A DNA stretch of 64,000 nucleotides, taken from assembly GCA_020636475.1 (NCBI GenBank), contig JACJXU010000007.1:1-64000 (forward strand). Direction: 5' to 3'. Shown in pieces: positions 16,598 to 26,189 of this stretch. The notes under the pieces are model-generated. The model did not search any database. It saw only the letters and a list, made by a program, of their open reading frames with translations, and was not told where the DNA came from. Positions within the stretch are counted from its first letter, which is position 1, and the number at the start of each line of letters is the position of its first letter. The position numbers and the translations under genes are program-made. Source of the DNA: Chitinophagales bacterium. GTDB lineage: Bacteria > Bacteroidota > Bacteroidia > Chitinophagales > UBA2359.

Positions 16598-17935
16598 TCA
16601 GCGCAAAAGTGTAGTATTTCCTTGTAGATTTATAGTTTTGTTTGTGCCATCTTCTTCTATATTGTACTGCACCAACCACATATACACGCCCACAGGTGCC
16701 GACAAACCGCCAACAAAACCATCCCAACCACTACTTCCATCAGAAGTTTCAAATATTTTTTCGCCCCAACGGTTAAAAACTTTTAGGTTAAAGTTTTCCA
16801 AATTGCAAAAATGTGCCGGACGCAAAAGGTCGTTTAGTCCATCGCCATTGGGCGTAAAAGCAGTAGGAATTTGCACTATACAACAGTTTTGATTAAACAC
16901 TTCAACTGTATCGGAAGCCATACAACCCGAAGCACTTGTTATTTCCACCCAATACGTTCCGGGCTGTGAAATGCTCAAACTAGCACCCGTAGAACCATCC
17001 GACCACAAATAAGCACTTGCTGTGCCGCCGTTTAAAATTTCCACATCGCCATCGCATAGATAAAAATCATCGCCCAAGCTCAAGTTTGCTGTTTCCGGTG
17101 AAACTCGTACACTATCGGACACGGAGCACAGTTCTCTGAAAGAAATATCATCCAAGGCAAAGTCGTTGCCAAAAGAAACAGTATTCTGGTTGACAATACA
17201 AATTTCTGCCGTAGTATTGCTGCCCGATTCCCAAACAGCATAAAACTGCGCCCATTCGCAAGCCGTAGCCGATGCCTGAAACGGCTGGTCTATCACTTCA
17301 CCGTTTACACTAAACTGCAAAATTGCCGGATTTATATTTACCATTGTTTGCAGCCAAGCCGAAAAAGCATAAGATGTTTGTGTGCTTACGTTTACCGTTT
17401 GACACCACACTTGTACATTTACCTCCGTAGAGCCATTTACACAAAGCATTGCACCTGAGGCATCGCCTTGCGTATGGTCGGTACAGTCTTGCCAAGACGG
17501 ATTTGCCGCTTTTCCATTTGCTTCAATTCTATACACACCTTGTGCAATAAGGGCAGTATCTACTTTTGCATATTGGCTTGTAAAACCCACCGAACCATCG
17601 GAAAAATCACCGTTGGTAATCAATTCATTGCCCGAAGTACCATCAAATGTAAGGATGTAATTTACAGTACTGATGCCTACAACGGCTTTAGGATGCAGGC
17701 TATTCGGGTCGTTCAATCCTGATTCGGGTTGCCAATAAAAACCCAACGCAGTACCCGTAAGCAATGCGCCACTTAACTGCACCGAGTCGCCAACACAAGC
17801 ACTTTGGCTGTTGCTTACCGACATGGTTAAGCAATCGTTTTGTGCCTGTAGGTTATTCCACAACAGTACAATAACGCTCAACGCTACTAAATATCTTTTC
17901 AAAAAATCAATTAATACCATATATTTCAATTTCAT
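16598..17935 (-). CDS. T9SS type B (gliding-associated) cell-surface protein
   Basis: A 445-residue exported protein. The N-terminus has a basic stretch and hydrophobic core (L-V-A-L-S-V-I-V-L-L-W ... L-Q-A-Q) as signal. The middle holds a PKD/Ig-like part (C-V-G-D-S-V-Q-L-S-G-A-L) and a carbohydrate-binding-like beta region with Asp/Ser (G-N-D-F-A-L-D-D-I-S-F), followed by L-S-L-G-D-D-F-Y-L-C. The C-terminus is the type B sorting domain (P-T-A-F-T-P-N-G-D-G-L-N-D-L-L-R, F-N-R-W-G-E-K-I-F, W-D-G, P-V-G-V-Y-M-W-L-V-Q-Y). It should be moved across the outer membrane by T9SS. The substrate or partner is unknown. Length is short for the group but complete. Confidence 0.88.
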   Translation of the reverse strand: MKLKYMVLIDFLKRYLVALSVIVLLWNNLQAQNDCLTMSVSNSQSACVGDSVQLSGALLTGTALGFYWQPESGLNDPNSLHPKAVVGISTVNYILTFDGTSGNELITNGDFSDGSVGFTSQYAKVDTALIAQGVYRIEANGKAANPSWQDCTDHTQGDASGAMLCVNGSTEVNVQVWCQTVNVSTQTSYAFSAWLQTMVNINPAILQFSVNGEVIDQPFQASATACEWAQFYAVWESGSNTTAEICIVNQNTVSFGNDFALDDISFRELCSVSDSVRVSPETANLSLGDDFYLCDGDVEILNGGTASAYLWSDGSTGASLSISQPGTYWVEITSASGCMASDTVEVFNQNCCIVQIPTAFTPNGDGLNDLLRPAHFCNLENFNLKVFNRWGEKIFETSDGSSGWDGFVGGLSAPVGVYMWLVQYNIEEDGTNKTINLQGNTTLLR

Positions 17936-18110
17936 AGTTATCGGTTACAAAATAAGCTAATATCGTCTATTCTTTACAAATTATTTTAGCACAAAAGTTA
18001 TTTCTAATAAATTGTCGCTAATTTTTGTGTAATGTTTGTTACCTTAAAAGTGAGTAAATATTTTTTTATTCGCCAATAAAAATTTTGTTTTCTTTTTACA
18101 AATAAAAATA

Positions 18111-19082
18111 ATGAAAAAAATAGCATTCAGCATCTTACTTTTTAGTGTTCTAATAATAGGTTGTCAGCAACAAAAAAGCACCGAAAATGCTCCGACACCT
18201 ACGGAAAATACCTCTGTCAAGCAAAATGCCAACGATGCAGCAGCTTACGATATTTTAAAAACAAACTGTTTTAGTTGTCACAGCCCCAATCCTGAAGCGG
18301 AATCTCGTATTGCGCCGAATATGGCTGCTGTAAAAAAAGCCTATTTGTCTGCCAGTTCAGATTTAGATGCATTTAAACAGCAATTTGTCACATTTCTGCG
18401 TAAGCCCGACAAAGAAAATGCAAAAATGACCGATGCGGTGCAAAAATACGGCTTAATGCCTGCCATGACTTATTCGGAAGAACAACTCAATCTTATCGCC
18501 GAATATATTTATCAAACACCAATAGAAAATTCCGACTGGTATAAAAATGCTGCTTTATTGCAAAATGCAAGCGATAATGGTGCCGAAGCCAAAGAAAATC
18601 CACTTGCGTACGGACAATCGCTGGCAATGAAAACCAAAGCTGTATTGGGCAAAAATTTGTTGGAAGCAATTAATACGCAAGGCACCGAAAATGCCCTTAA
18701 ATTCTGCTCTACCAAAGCCTATCCGCTCACCGACAGCATGGCGGTTGCGCTCAATGCACACATAAAACGTGTTTCGGACAAAAACAGAAACCCACAAAAC
18801 AAAGCGAATGAAGCGGAGTTGCAGTATATTACCGCAACAAAATTGGCGTTGCAAAAAGGCGAGGAACCAAAAGGTAGCATACGCGAAGAAAATGGAAAAA
18901 TGATTGGCTACTACCCTATTACCACCAACAAAATGTGCTTACAATGTCATGGAAACATCGGTTCGGATATTTTGCCTGCTACGCAACAAACCATTCAGCA
19001 ACTGTACCCGCAAGACAAAGCTACCGGATACGGCGAAAACGAATTGCGCGGTATTTGGGTAGTGGAATTCGAGGCAAAATAA
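18111..19082 (+). CDS. Dihaem c-type cytochrome lipoprotein with DUF3365
   Basis: A 323-residue lipoprotein (L-I-I-G-C after the hydrophobic stretch). Two haem c motifs are visible: N-C-F-S-C-H near residue 55 and M-C-L-Q-C-H near residue 279. The first sits in a cytochrome c-like domain with a distal Met candidate in Y-G-L-M-P-A-M, the second in a DUF3365 (Tll0287-like) domain with the typical A-L-N-A-H-I-K-R-V-S-D-K-N-R-N-P block. Probably a periplasmic electron carrier or haem-based redox sensor. It stands alone as an own transcription unit facing glmS, with 10 bp between the two convergent genes. Confidence 0.85.
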   Translation: MKKIAFSILLFSVLIIGCQQQKSTENAPTPTENTSVKQNANDAAAYDILKTNCFSCHSPNPEAESRIAPNMAAVKKAYLSASSDLDAFKQQFVTFLRKPDKENAKMTDAVQKYGLMPAMTYSEEQLNLIAEYIYQTPIENSDWYKNAALLQNASDNGAEAKENPLAYGQSLAMKTKAVLGKNLLEAINTQGTENALKFCSTKAYPLTDSMAVALNAHIKRVSDKNRNPQNKANEAELQYITATKLALQKGEEPKGSIREENGKMIGYYPITTNKMCLQCHGNIGSDILPATQQTIQQLYPQDKATGYGENELRGIWVVEFEAK

Positions 19083-19092
19083 GGCTTCTGCC

Positions 19093-20937
19093 CTACTCTA
19101 CCGTAACCGACTTTGCCAAATTGCGGGGCTGATCTACATTGCAGTTGCGCAACAAAGCGATATGATATGCCAGCAGTTGCAACGGAATGGAAGATAAAAT
19201 GGGCGTAAACGGTTCTTCTGTTTCGGGAATTTGAATAATGTATTCTGCCAAATCTTCCAAATCGCCTACATTGCGGCGTGTGCTTATCACAATTACCCTG
19301 CCCTTGCGCGCTTTCACTTCCTGAATGTTGCTCAGTATTTTGTCGTAAGCACTTTCGTTGGTCGCCAAAAACACTACGGGCATTTCTTCGTCAATCAGTG
19401 CAATAGGTCCGTGTTTCATTTCTGCGGCAGGATAACCTTCGGCATGAATGTAGCTTATTTCTTTGAGTTTCAAAGCACCTTCTAATGCTACGGGAAAATT
19501 GTAGCCGCGCCCCAAGTACAAGAAATTGCGTGCATCTTTAAATTCTTGGGCAATTTTTTGGACAATTTTATCGGTTTTGAGTACCTCTTTTATCAGTTGG
19601 GGAATATTCTCCAATTCTACCAACAACTGGCGCAAGCGCGACTTTGGCATCGTACCGTTATGCTGCGCCACCGTTAATGCCATAAGTGCCAAAATACTCA
19701 GCTGCGAAGTAAATGCTTTGGTAGAGGCTACGCCAATTTCAGGACCTGCGTGCGTATAAGCTCCTGCGTGCGTAGTGCGCGCGATACTACTGCCCACTAC
19801 ATTGCAAATACCAAATACAGTAGCTCCTTTAGATTTTGCCAACTCAATCGCTGCCAGTGTGTCGGCGGTTTCTCCCGACTGTGAAATAGCTATCACCAAA
19901 TCGGTTTCGGGACGAATAACAGGATTGCGATAACGGAATTCCGAAGCGTATTCTACTTCTACCGGAATGCGCGCAATATCTTCAAACATATACTCACCTA
20001 CCAAAGCCGCATGCCACGAAGTACCACAAGCTACAATAATAATACGATTGGCATTGAGCAACTTTTGTTCGTATTCTTTTATACCGCCTAAGGCAATAAT
20101 GCCCTCGTTGGCGTTTAGTCTGCCGCGCAAGCTATCGCGTACGGATTCGGTTTGCTCATAAATTTCTTTGAGCATAAAATGGTCGTATCCGCTTTTTTCT
20201 ATTTTTTCTAATTTTATTTCTAAGGCTTGGATATAAGGCGTAATCACTTCATTGCGGATATTGCGTATTTCGATGCCGGAATTTCTATCCAACACCACAA
20301 TTTCTTCATCATTCAGATAGACAACATTTTTGGTGTGTTCTACAATAGGTGTTGCATCGGAAGCCAAAAAGTATTCATTTTCGCCCAAACCTACTACCAA
20401 AGGACTACTTTTGCGCGCACCAACCAACTGCTGCGGTTGCTCTCTATCCATTACCACAATAGCATACGCACCGACCACGCTATGCAATGCCAAACGCACA
20501 GCTTCGGCAAGATCTACGTTTTCGGCATCCATTACTTCTTCTATCAAGTGTGCCAGCACTTCGGTATCGGTTTCGGAAGAAAACTGATGTCCGGCTTTTA
20601 CCAATTCTTGCTTGATGGAGGCGTAGTTTTCAATAATACCATTGTGTACCAGCACAATTCTGCCACTTTGCGAAGTATGTGGATGTGCGTTTATATCGTT
20701 GGGCAAGCCGTGTGTAGCCCAGCGAGTATGCCCAATTCCCATTTTACCGGTTTGGTCTTTTTCGTGCATAAGGTTTACCAACTGATCTACTTTGCCTTGC
20801 TTTTTGTATATATGCAAATCGCCGTTAAGCAAAGCAATTCCGGCACTATCGTACCCACGATACTCCAAGCGTTGGAGTCCTTTTACCAATATAGGATAGG
20901 CTTGTTTTTTTCCAATGTAAGCAACGATACCACACAT
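19093..20937 (-). CDS. glmS: Glutamine-fructose-6-phosphate aminotransferase
   Basis: Makes glucosamine-6-phosphate from fructose-6-phosphate and glutamine, the first step to UDP-GlcNAc for peptidoglycan and LPS. The catalytic Cys follows the initiator Met (M-C-G-I-V-A-Y-I-G) in the class II amidotransferase domain (1-240), then come two SIS domains, with S-Q-S-G-E-T-A-D-T and G-R-G-Y-N-F-P-V-A-L-E-G-A-L-K-L-K-E. The C-terminal D-Q-P-R-N-L-A-K-S-V-T-V-E is the invariant family end. The 614-residue length is normal. It starts 3 bp after the stop of the DUF4270 gene, so the two are in one operon. No glmS ribozyme is seen upstream. Confidence 0.98.
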   Translation of the reverse strand: MCGIVAYIGKKQAYPILVKGLQRLEYRGYDSAGIALLNGDLHIYKKQGKVDQLVNLMHEKDQTGKMGIGHTRWATHGLPNDINAHPHTSQSGRIVLVHNGIIENYASIKQELVKAGHQFSSETDTEVLAHLIEEVMDAENVDLAEAVRLALHSVVGAYAIVVMDREQPQQLVGARKSSPLVVGLGENEYFLASDATPIVEHTKNVVYLNDEEIVVLDRNSGIEIRNIRNEVITPYIQALEIKLEKIEKSGYDHFMLKEIYEQTESVRDSLRGRLNANEGIIALGGIKEYEQKLLNANRIIIVACGTSWHAALVGEYMFEDIARIPVEVEYASEFRYRNPVIRPETDLVIAISQSGETADTLAAIELAKSKGATVFGICNVVGSSIARTTHAGAYTHAGPEIGVASTKAFTSQLSILALMALTVAQHNGTMPKSRLRQLLVELENIPQLIKEVLKTDKIVQKIAQEFKDARNFLYLGRGYNFPVALEGALKLKEISYIHAEGYPAAEMKHGPIALIDEEMPVVFLATNESAYDKILSNIQEVKARKGRVIVISTRRNVGDLEDLAEYIIQIPETEEPFTPILSSIPLQLLAYHIALLRNCNVDQPRNLAKSVTVE

Positions 20938-20940
20938 AGT

Positions 20941-22257
20941 TTAGTCGATTTTGGTGTAAAATAATTTGAGTTTTAACGGATAATCTGCATTATTCGGACT
21001 GGCTATTTTTAAAATATTAGGCGATGAAGAATTGCTTTGCAACAGCACATTATATACGCGACTTGTGTCGGGGTCTGAAACAAAATCTTGCAAATACCTT
21101 TTTAAAGAAACGTTGTAAGTGTATAAAGTGTCACTTTTTGATACTAAAAAATTATTCGCTGCCGATTGATACGCCGAAGAAGATTGGTCGCTGGTGACGC
21201 ATGCTAAATAATTTGGCGGTGCAAAAAGGGTGTCCATTTCGGCAAGAACATAAGGGCTTTGCAACTCAAGTATTGCATCGTTTATAATTATTTTTCCTAA
21301 ATTTTCAATCGTAGGAAATTTCATTTGCCAACGCAGATTTTTCATACCTTGTAGATAAAGCCATTCTCCTTGTGTATAACCATCATTTTGCTCCAAAATG
21401 GTCTGAATTTCGGTTTCGGTATAGTCTTGTTGGTAGCTATTGAAGCATTTTGGGGTATAAAAATACAAGCTGAAGTCGTTTTGCGCGCCTGTTTCGGTGT
21501 CGGTGTAATATAGTTTGAGGCGCGAAGTGCCATTAGTGAGATTGAAACTGGCAATAGCCGCACCACTTTGACTATTATCTACACTAATATACAAGCCTTT
21601 GAGGTATTCGTGCAATTTATCATTATCATAAAAAATAGAATCCGTGCCTTGTGCCTTATCCAAAAGCGTTTGCCCGAAACTATTGTTTAGGCGTATGCGT
21701 AATTGCGGCACTTCGGGAACGGTGTCTCCTTCTACCAAAAGACTGTCTTCGTCATTGAAATAGAAATTTTGCAAACTGCCCACAGCATTAGCACTTAGTT
21801 GAAATGCAGTATTGGCGTAATAGGTTATACTATCTTCGTTGTACAAGTCATCTTCAATGGTATAAACTTCGAGGTTTTGCACTGCGCTGGAGTCGCCATA
21901 AATGCTCTGAGAGGTGCTGTAACGCAATATGAGTACCGCAGAATCTATTTGTGGGCTGGTACCTAAATTTATGTCATTCAGGGGCAAACTCAAACGACCG
22001 TAAATACTTGCCTTAGAAGTACCAAAACTGGCTTGTTCCATGCGTCCCAACAAAAATATGTCGCCGCCTTGGGTTTTAACACTGTCGGGTACAACCATTT
22101 TTATATTCATCTGCAAGGTATCGGTAAAAAGCGTTTGAAACTGCGCCGCAGCCTCGTCGTCAATCAAGTCTGCACCTATTTCCGAAGGTTCGTTGCATGA
22201 AAAAAATGCTGCCATACTCAGCAGCAGAAATACCAAAGCCTTATGTAGCTTATTCAT
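20941..22257 (-). CDS. DUF4270 lipoprotein
   Basis: A 438-residue lipoprotein. The start at ATG 22257 gives a standard signal (L-V-F-L-L-L-S-M-A-A-F-F-S-C) followed by N-E-P-S-E-I-G-A-D-L-I, the hallmark of the DUF4270 family of Bacteroidota. The mature protein is beta-rich (Y-G-R-L-S-L-P-L, S-A-V-L-I-L-R-Y). Its role is not established; the family sits at the cell envelope. It lies in a conserved neighbourhood: a glycogen-synthase-like gene, then (here) a cupin, DUF4270 and glmS, all on one strand. Confidence 0.9.
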   Translation of the reverse strand: MNKLHKALVFLLLSMAAFFSCNEPSEIGADLIDDEAAAQFQTLFTDTLQMNIKMVVPDSVKTQGGDIFLLGRMEQASFGTSKASIYGRLSLPLNDINLGTSPQIDSAVLILRYSTSQSIYGDSSAVQNLEVYTIEDDLYNEDSITYYANTAFQLSANAVGSLQNFYFNDEDSLLVEGDTVPEVPQLRIRLNNSFGQTLLDKAQGTDSIFYDNDKLHEYLKGLYISVDNSQSGAAIASFNLTNGTSRLKLYYTDTETGAQNDFSLYFYTPKCFNSYQQDYTETEIQTILEQNDGYTQGEWLYLQGMKNLRWQMKFPTIENLGKIIINDAILELQSPYVLAEMDTLFAPPNYLACVTSDQSSSAYQSAANNFLVSKSDTLYTYNVSLKRYLQDFVSDPDTSRVYNVLLQSNSSSPNILKIASPNNADYPLKLKLFYTKID

Positions 22258-22377
22258 ACATTTTATTTGATTACAAAATTTTATGTCGCGTTTGTGCAAA
22301 TATTTTTGCCAAAATAAAAAAACATACACGCTGAACGTTCATCATTACAGCCAATAATTTGTCTAACCGTTTCAAAC

Positions 22378-22698
22378 TTACACCTCCTCATCTATTAGCA
22401 ATAGTTTTACTTTTTTGTTTTTGGGCATAATGAGTTTATGTTGGGAGTTTTCGCCTTTGTCAATCCACAAACCATCGCCTTTGGAAAAGTTTTTTAGTTC
22501 TCCATCAAAATTTATAGTCATTTCTCCTTTCAATACATAGCCAATATGTCCTTTGAAACACCATTCCGTTTCCACAAATTTGTCATTTACCTTTATCAAA
22601 CGAAGGCACTTATTATCGCTTACCAGCATTTTTTGCTTCATTCCTTTCCGAATTTTTTGCCATGGCATTTGCTTAAAAGCGATTAAGGGGTTTTTCAT
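22378..22698 (-). CDS. Small cupin-domain protein
   Basis: A 106-residue single-domain cupin. The core shows the conserved strand pattern (E-W-C-F-K-G-H-I-G-Y-V-L-K-G-E-M-T-I-N-F-D-G and S-K-G-D-G-L-W-I-D-K-G-E), though a strict HxH metal site is not clear, so it may bind a ligand without metal chemistry. The tail K-V-K-L-L-L-I-D-E-E is typical. It lies 28 bp downstream of the glycosyltransferase-like gene and 120 bp upstream of DUF4270 in the same direction. Substrate unknown; it may act as a sensor or isomerase for small molecules. Confidence 0.8.
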   Translation of the reverse strand: MKNPLIAFKQMPWQKIRKGMKQKMLVSDNKCLRLIKVNDKFVETEWCFKGHIGYVLKGEMTINFDGELKNFSKGDGLWIDKGENSQHKLIMPKNKKVKLLLIDEEV

Positions 22699-22726
22699 AT
22701 ATGCACGAAAAATAAGTAGTTTCGTA

Positions 22727-23554
22727 TTATTTGATGGTATCTGCTACCAAAAGGTTGTAAAAGTTCATATAATCTTCTACGGATAATGGCGCACCATTTG
22801 GCTCAAGGCTGGGAAGATCGGTTTTGTGCTTGTGCAAATACGCTACCGACAAAGGATTGGCTACATCGGTGCTTACAATAACGGCATCGGAGTAATTCAT
22901 CGCACCAATATCTAAACCCGTAGGCGTTGCATCAGGATACGGTTCTAAGTCGGCGGCTTCTACTCTGCTTATCAGGGCTTTTTTGTAAAAATCGGACTCC
23001 AGCACTTCGCTAATAGTGTTGCTATATACAGAGTAAATAATTTTGCAGTTGGTAAATACGGGTTCTTTTTTATACGCCGTGCGGATATACAACGGAATAA
23101 GGCTCGTTATCCAGCCATGGCAGTGAATAATGTCGGGGGGCCAGCCAAATTTTTTGATAGTTTCTAATACACCGCGACAGAAAAATACGGCGCGTTCCAC
23201 GTTATCGTCAAACTGTGCGCCTTCTTCATCGGCAAAAATTTCTTTGCGTTTAAAAAACTCTTCATTGTCTAAAAAATATACTTGCATGCGCGTATCGGGC
23301 AGCGAAGCTACTTTAATGATAAGCGGATAATCGTCTTCTTCAATAATTATGTTTATTCCCGACAAGCGCACTACTTCGTGCAGGCGATGACGACGCTCGT
23401 TTATTTGTCCAAAACGCGGCATCAATATTCTCACTTCAATTTCTTTTCCATTGGCGTATTTAGCCCATTCCGTAACAATGTTTGCCATTTCGGTTTCCAA
23501 CACATAAGGATCCATCTCTTGAGTGGCTACAAGTACTTTTAGTCTATTGTCCAT
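22727..23554 (-). CDS. Glycogen/starch synthase N-terminal-domain protein
   Basis: A 275-residue protein equivalent to the N-terminal GT5 catalytic half of glycogen synthase (L-K-V-L-V-A-T-Q-E-M-D-P, A-V-F-F-C-R-G-V-L-E-T, P-D-I-I-H-C-H-G-W-I-T, Y-S-V-Y). The C-terminal GT1-like half that holds the rest of the nucleotide-sugar site is absent. In Bacteroidota this short form is the usual product of the locus next to DUF4270 and glmS, so it is not a truncation. It may not be a true synthase. A good promoter element (TAACTTTG, 23687-23680) lies 126 bp upstream. Confidence 0.88.
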   Translation of the reverse strand: MDNRLKVLVATQEMDPYVLETEMANIVTEWAKYANGKEIEVRILMPRFGQINERRHRLHEVVRLSGINIIIEEDDYPLIIKVASLPDTRMQVYFLDNEEFFKRKEIFADEEGAQFDDNVERAVFFCRGVLETIKKFGWPPDIIHCHGWITSLIPLYIRTAYKKEPVFTNCKIIYSVYSNTISEVLESDFYKKALISRVEAADLEPYPDATPTGLDIGAMNYSDAVIVSTDVANPLSVAYLHKHKTDLPSLEPNGAPLSVEDYMNFYNLLVADTIK

Positions 23555-23679
23555 ATTTTATTTATTGTCATTGGTAATTTTATACTTATCTAAAGGGAGG
23601 CATTTTATTATAAGAAGTAAATGCTCACAAATAGTAAGCTAACAGCTTGTCGGAACTTAATGTTTTAAATTCTGGCGGG

Positions 23680-23687
23680 CAAAGTTA
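23680..23687 (-). promoter_or_regulatory. -7 promoter element of the glycogen-synthase-like gene
   Basis: TAACTTTG followed by CCCGCC on the minus strand. It implies a leader of about 120 nt before the ATG at 23554, long for this genome; no riboswitch fold was recognised in it. Confidence 0.45.
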
Positions 23688-23850
23688 CAAAATATTAGTT
23701 ATTTTTTATTAAACAAAGCGCAATTAATCCAATAATCTAACGCTTATAGCACATTGTCATGAACAAAATGAATATTTTTTTGTATTTTTTGATACTAATT
23801 TTAATTACAAGAAAGCTACAAATATTTTTTATTCTACTTATACCAAAACC

Positions 23851-24789
23851 ATGTCGGCAGCCATACAAAATCGCAGTTCGCTTATACTAACCGGCATTGC
23901 CATACACCACATAGTACTTTCGCTTTTGGTGGTGCTGCTGCCCAATGTACTTCGGCAGGTATTTCATTTTCCTATTTCGAGTAATTATTTGCTCAATTAC
24001 AATCTGTCTATTGTATATATGTCTTTGGGCGTGGGCTATCTTATCAGCTCTTCCAAACCTTACCAATACTGGATTTTTCCGGCTATCGGTTTTTTTATCA
24101 ATCTGTTGCTGTTTATATTGGCGATTGTACTGTACATTACCCAAAAAACCGGCGACCAGTTCCTTATTCTAATGGCAATTAATGCCGGCATTTTTGCTTT
24201 GCTTTTGTTTTATGTACTACAACAAGCCTACGAAAAAGCGTATAGCAAAGACAATGAACTCATAGAACTTTTTTCAAACGATACTTTTACCTTAAATGAT
24301 TTTCTGACAAATGAAGGCGAAAGTTTAGCACACATTTGCGAAAATCATACGGTACTGTTGGTTTTTTTGCGGCATTTTGGCTGTATTTTCTGCAAAGAAA
24401 CACTTAAAGACCTTTCAAAAATAAAGAATAAACTTTTGCTTAAAGACATTCCTATTGTATTGGTGCATATGGAGGACGAAGAGGCTGCCGAAAACACACT
24501 CGCCAAGTACGATATGCGCGATGTGGCTCACATAAGCGACCCTGAAAGTATTTTGTACAAAAAGTTCAAACTAAAACGCGGACGTTTCTTTCAGCTTTTC
24601 GGGTTTAATGTGTTGATGCGTAGTCTCTACTTAAAATTTTACTACAATATTGCCACCGAAGGCATTAGCGGCGACCCTTACCAAATGCCCGGATTTTTTC
24701 TGCTGCAAAAAAAACAAGTCGTAAAAAGTTATATCCACGCCAATATCGCCGACAAACCCGACTACGATAATTTTTTGGGTTCACTGTAA
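23851..24789 (+). CDS. Membrane-anchored peroxiredoxin-like fusion
   Basis: A 312-residue protein with two parts. Residues 1-135 hold four hydrophobic helices (H-H-I-V-L-S-L-L-V-V-L-L, Y-W-I-F-P-A-I-G-F-F-I-N-L-L-L-F, I-F-A-L-L-L-F-Y-V-L). From about residue 150 comes an AhpC/TSA-like redoxin domain with the active-site motif F-G-C-I-F-C-K-E in L-V-F-L-R-H-F-G-C, the pattern of SelL/peroxiredoxin-like-2 proteins. The domain would face either side of the membrane and reduce peroxides or act in disulfide exchange. A membrane fusion of this kind is uncommon. It is monocistronic, with its end 62 bp before the next gene. Confidence 0.8.
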   Translation: MSAAIQNRSSLILTGIAIHHIVLSLLVVLLPNVLRQVFHFPISSNYLLNYNLSIVYMSLGVGYLISSSKPYQYWIFPAIGFFINLLLFILAIVLYITQKTGDQFLILMAINAGIFALLLFYVLQQAYEKAYSKDNELIELFSNDTFTLNDFLTNEGESLAHICENHTVLLVFLRHFGCIFCKETLKDLSKIKNKLLLKDIPIVLVHMEDEEAAENTLAKYDMRDVAHISDPESILYKKFKLKRGRFFQLFGFNVLMRSLYLKFYYNIATEGISGDPYQMPGFFLLQKKQVVKSYIHANIADKPDYDNFLGSL

Positions 24790-24822
24790 AACATAACGTA
24801 ATATTTGTCGCTTGCTTTTCTG

Positions 24823-24830
24823 TATATTTG
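24823..24830 (+). promoter_or_regulatory. -7 promoter element of the flavin oxidoreductase gene
   Basis: TATATTTG on the plus strand ends 20 bp before the ATG at 24851. A TTTG at 24804-24807 lies 15 bp upstream of it, slightly closer than usual. Confidence 0.5.
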
Positions 24831-24850
24831 CGGTCAATATATTAAAAAAA

Positions 24851-26128
24851 ATGGGCTCAAACACAAATGTTATTGTTATTGGTGCCGGTATTTCCGGTTT
24901 GGCGGCTGCTTATCATTTGCACCAAGAAGGTTTAAAGGTTCAGGTCTTGGAGGCTTCGGAGCGAGCTGGCGGACGTATTAAAACCGATAAAATAGACGGT
25001 TTTTTGCTGGACCGTGGCTTTCAAGTGTTGCTTACTGCCTATCCCGAAGCCCAGCGAATTTTCAACTACGAACAATTAGCTCTCAAAAACTTTTATCCGG
25101 GCGCACTTATTCATTTTCAAGGAAAAATGTATCGTCTTGCCGACCCTTTTCGCGAATGGATAGATGCGCTAAAATCGTTAAACAGTACCATCAGCAATAT
25201 TGGCGATAAGTTTAAAATGCTCGCCCTGCGCAATCGTTTTACACGATACGATATCAACGATATTTTTGCCATTGCCGAAACAGATACCGAGCATTATCTG
25301 AAAGAATGGAATTTTTCACCGCGTATTATTCGGTCTTTTTTCCGCCCTTTTTTTGGTGGTATTTTTTTAGACCCACAATTAAGCGTTTCCAATCGAATGT
25401 TTGGTTTTTGTTTCAAAATGTTTTCCGAAGGTTATGCCGCTTTGCCCGAACAAGGTATGGAAGCTCTTTCGCAACAACTGGCGGATAAAATTCCCAGCGA
25501 ATGTATTAGCTACAATACCAAAGTGCGCGAAATTAAAGGGAAAACCGTTGTTTTGGAGTCGGGCGAAGTACTCGAAGCCGATGCTATTTTAGTTGCTACC
25601 GACCAATACAATGCCGCAAAACTATTGCCTTTCTTAGAACTCCCCACCCAAAGTTTGGGTGTGCAATGTATGTATTTTTCTGCCGACAAATCGCCGCTAA
25701 AATCGCCGTACATTGTACTCAATGGCAATACAGGAGGTTTGGTGAATAATCTTGCCATTCCCAATTTAATTCAGCCCAATTATGCCCCTGCCAATAAAAA
25801 TTTAATTTCGGTAAGTATTATCAAAAAAAACCCCCTTCCCGAAGATTTGCTTATTGAGCAAGTAAAAGAAGAATTATCAGATTGGTTTGGCGCACAAGTA
25901 AAAGATTGGCAACACCTCAAAACATATCATATTCCGCAAGCATTGCCTTACAAACAACATTTGGCATTGCCGCACAAAAACGATATTAAAACGCTTGCGC
26001 CACATGTGTATATGTGTGGCGACCACACACACGACCCTTCCATAAACGGTGCTTTGCGCTCGGCTTTCCTAACTGCCAATGCTATTTCGTGGGATTTGGC
26101 GGTGGGCGGTGATAAAAAACATAAATAA
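24851..26128 (+). CDS. FAD-dependent amine oxidase/desaturase-like oxidoreductase
   Basis: A 425-residue flavoprotein starting at ATG 24851 (M-G-S-N-T-N), chosen over an upstream frame start because the FAD dinucleotide-binding motif V-I-V-I-G-A-G-I-S-G-L-A-A-A-Y then follows at once. The second motif E-A-S-E-R-A-G-G-R-I and the C-terminal C-G-D-H-T-H-D-P-S-I-N-G-A-L-R-S-A motif, which contacts FAD, are typical of the monoamine oxidase/phytoene desaturase superfamily. The substrate is unknown; carotenoid or sterol-like chemistry is possible. No carotenoid genes are adjacent. The following gene on the same strand is 61 bp away. Confidence 0.85.
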   Translation: MGSNTNVIVIGAGISGLAAAYHLHQEGLKVQVLEASERAGGRIKTDKIDGFLLDRGFQVLLTAYPEAQRIFNYEQLALKNFYPGALIHFQGKMYRLADPFREWIDALKSLNSTISNIGDKFKMLALRNRFTRYDINDIFAIAETDTEHYLKEWNFSPRIIRSFFRPFFGGIFLDPQLSVSNRMFGFCFKMFSEGYAALPEQGMEALSQQLADKIPSECISYNTKVREIKGKTVVLESGEVLEADAILVATDQYNAAKLLPFLELPTQSLGVQCMYFSADKSPLKSPYIVLNGNTGGLVNNLAIPNLIQPNYAPANKNLISVSIIKKNPLPEDLLIEQVKEELSDWFGAQVKDWQHLKTYHIPQALPYKQHLALPHKNDIKTLAPHVYMCGDHTHDPSINGALRSAFLTANAISWDLAVGGDKKHK

Positions 26129-26189
26129 GTTATTATAAACCTAAAAAGATTAACCATTTTTTTGTATTTTTTAGCTAATTTTTGATACT

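Noticed and set aside
22727..23554. Glycogen synthase gene truncated by mutation
   Set aside because: The short form with only the N-terminal half is, as I recall, the usual product at this locus in Bacteroidota, and the frame ends cleanly.
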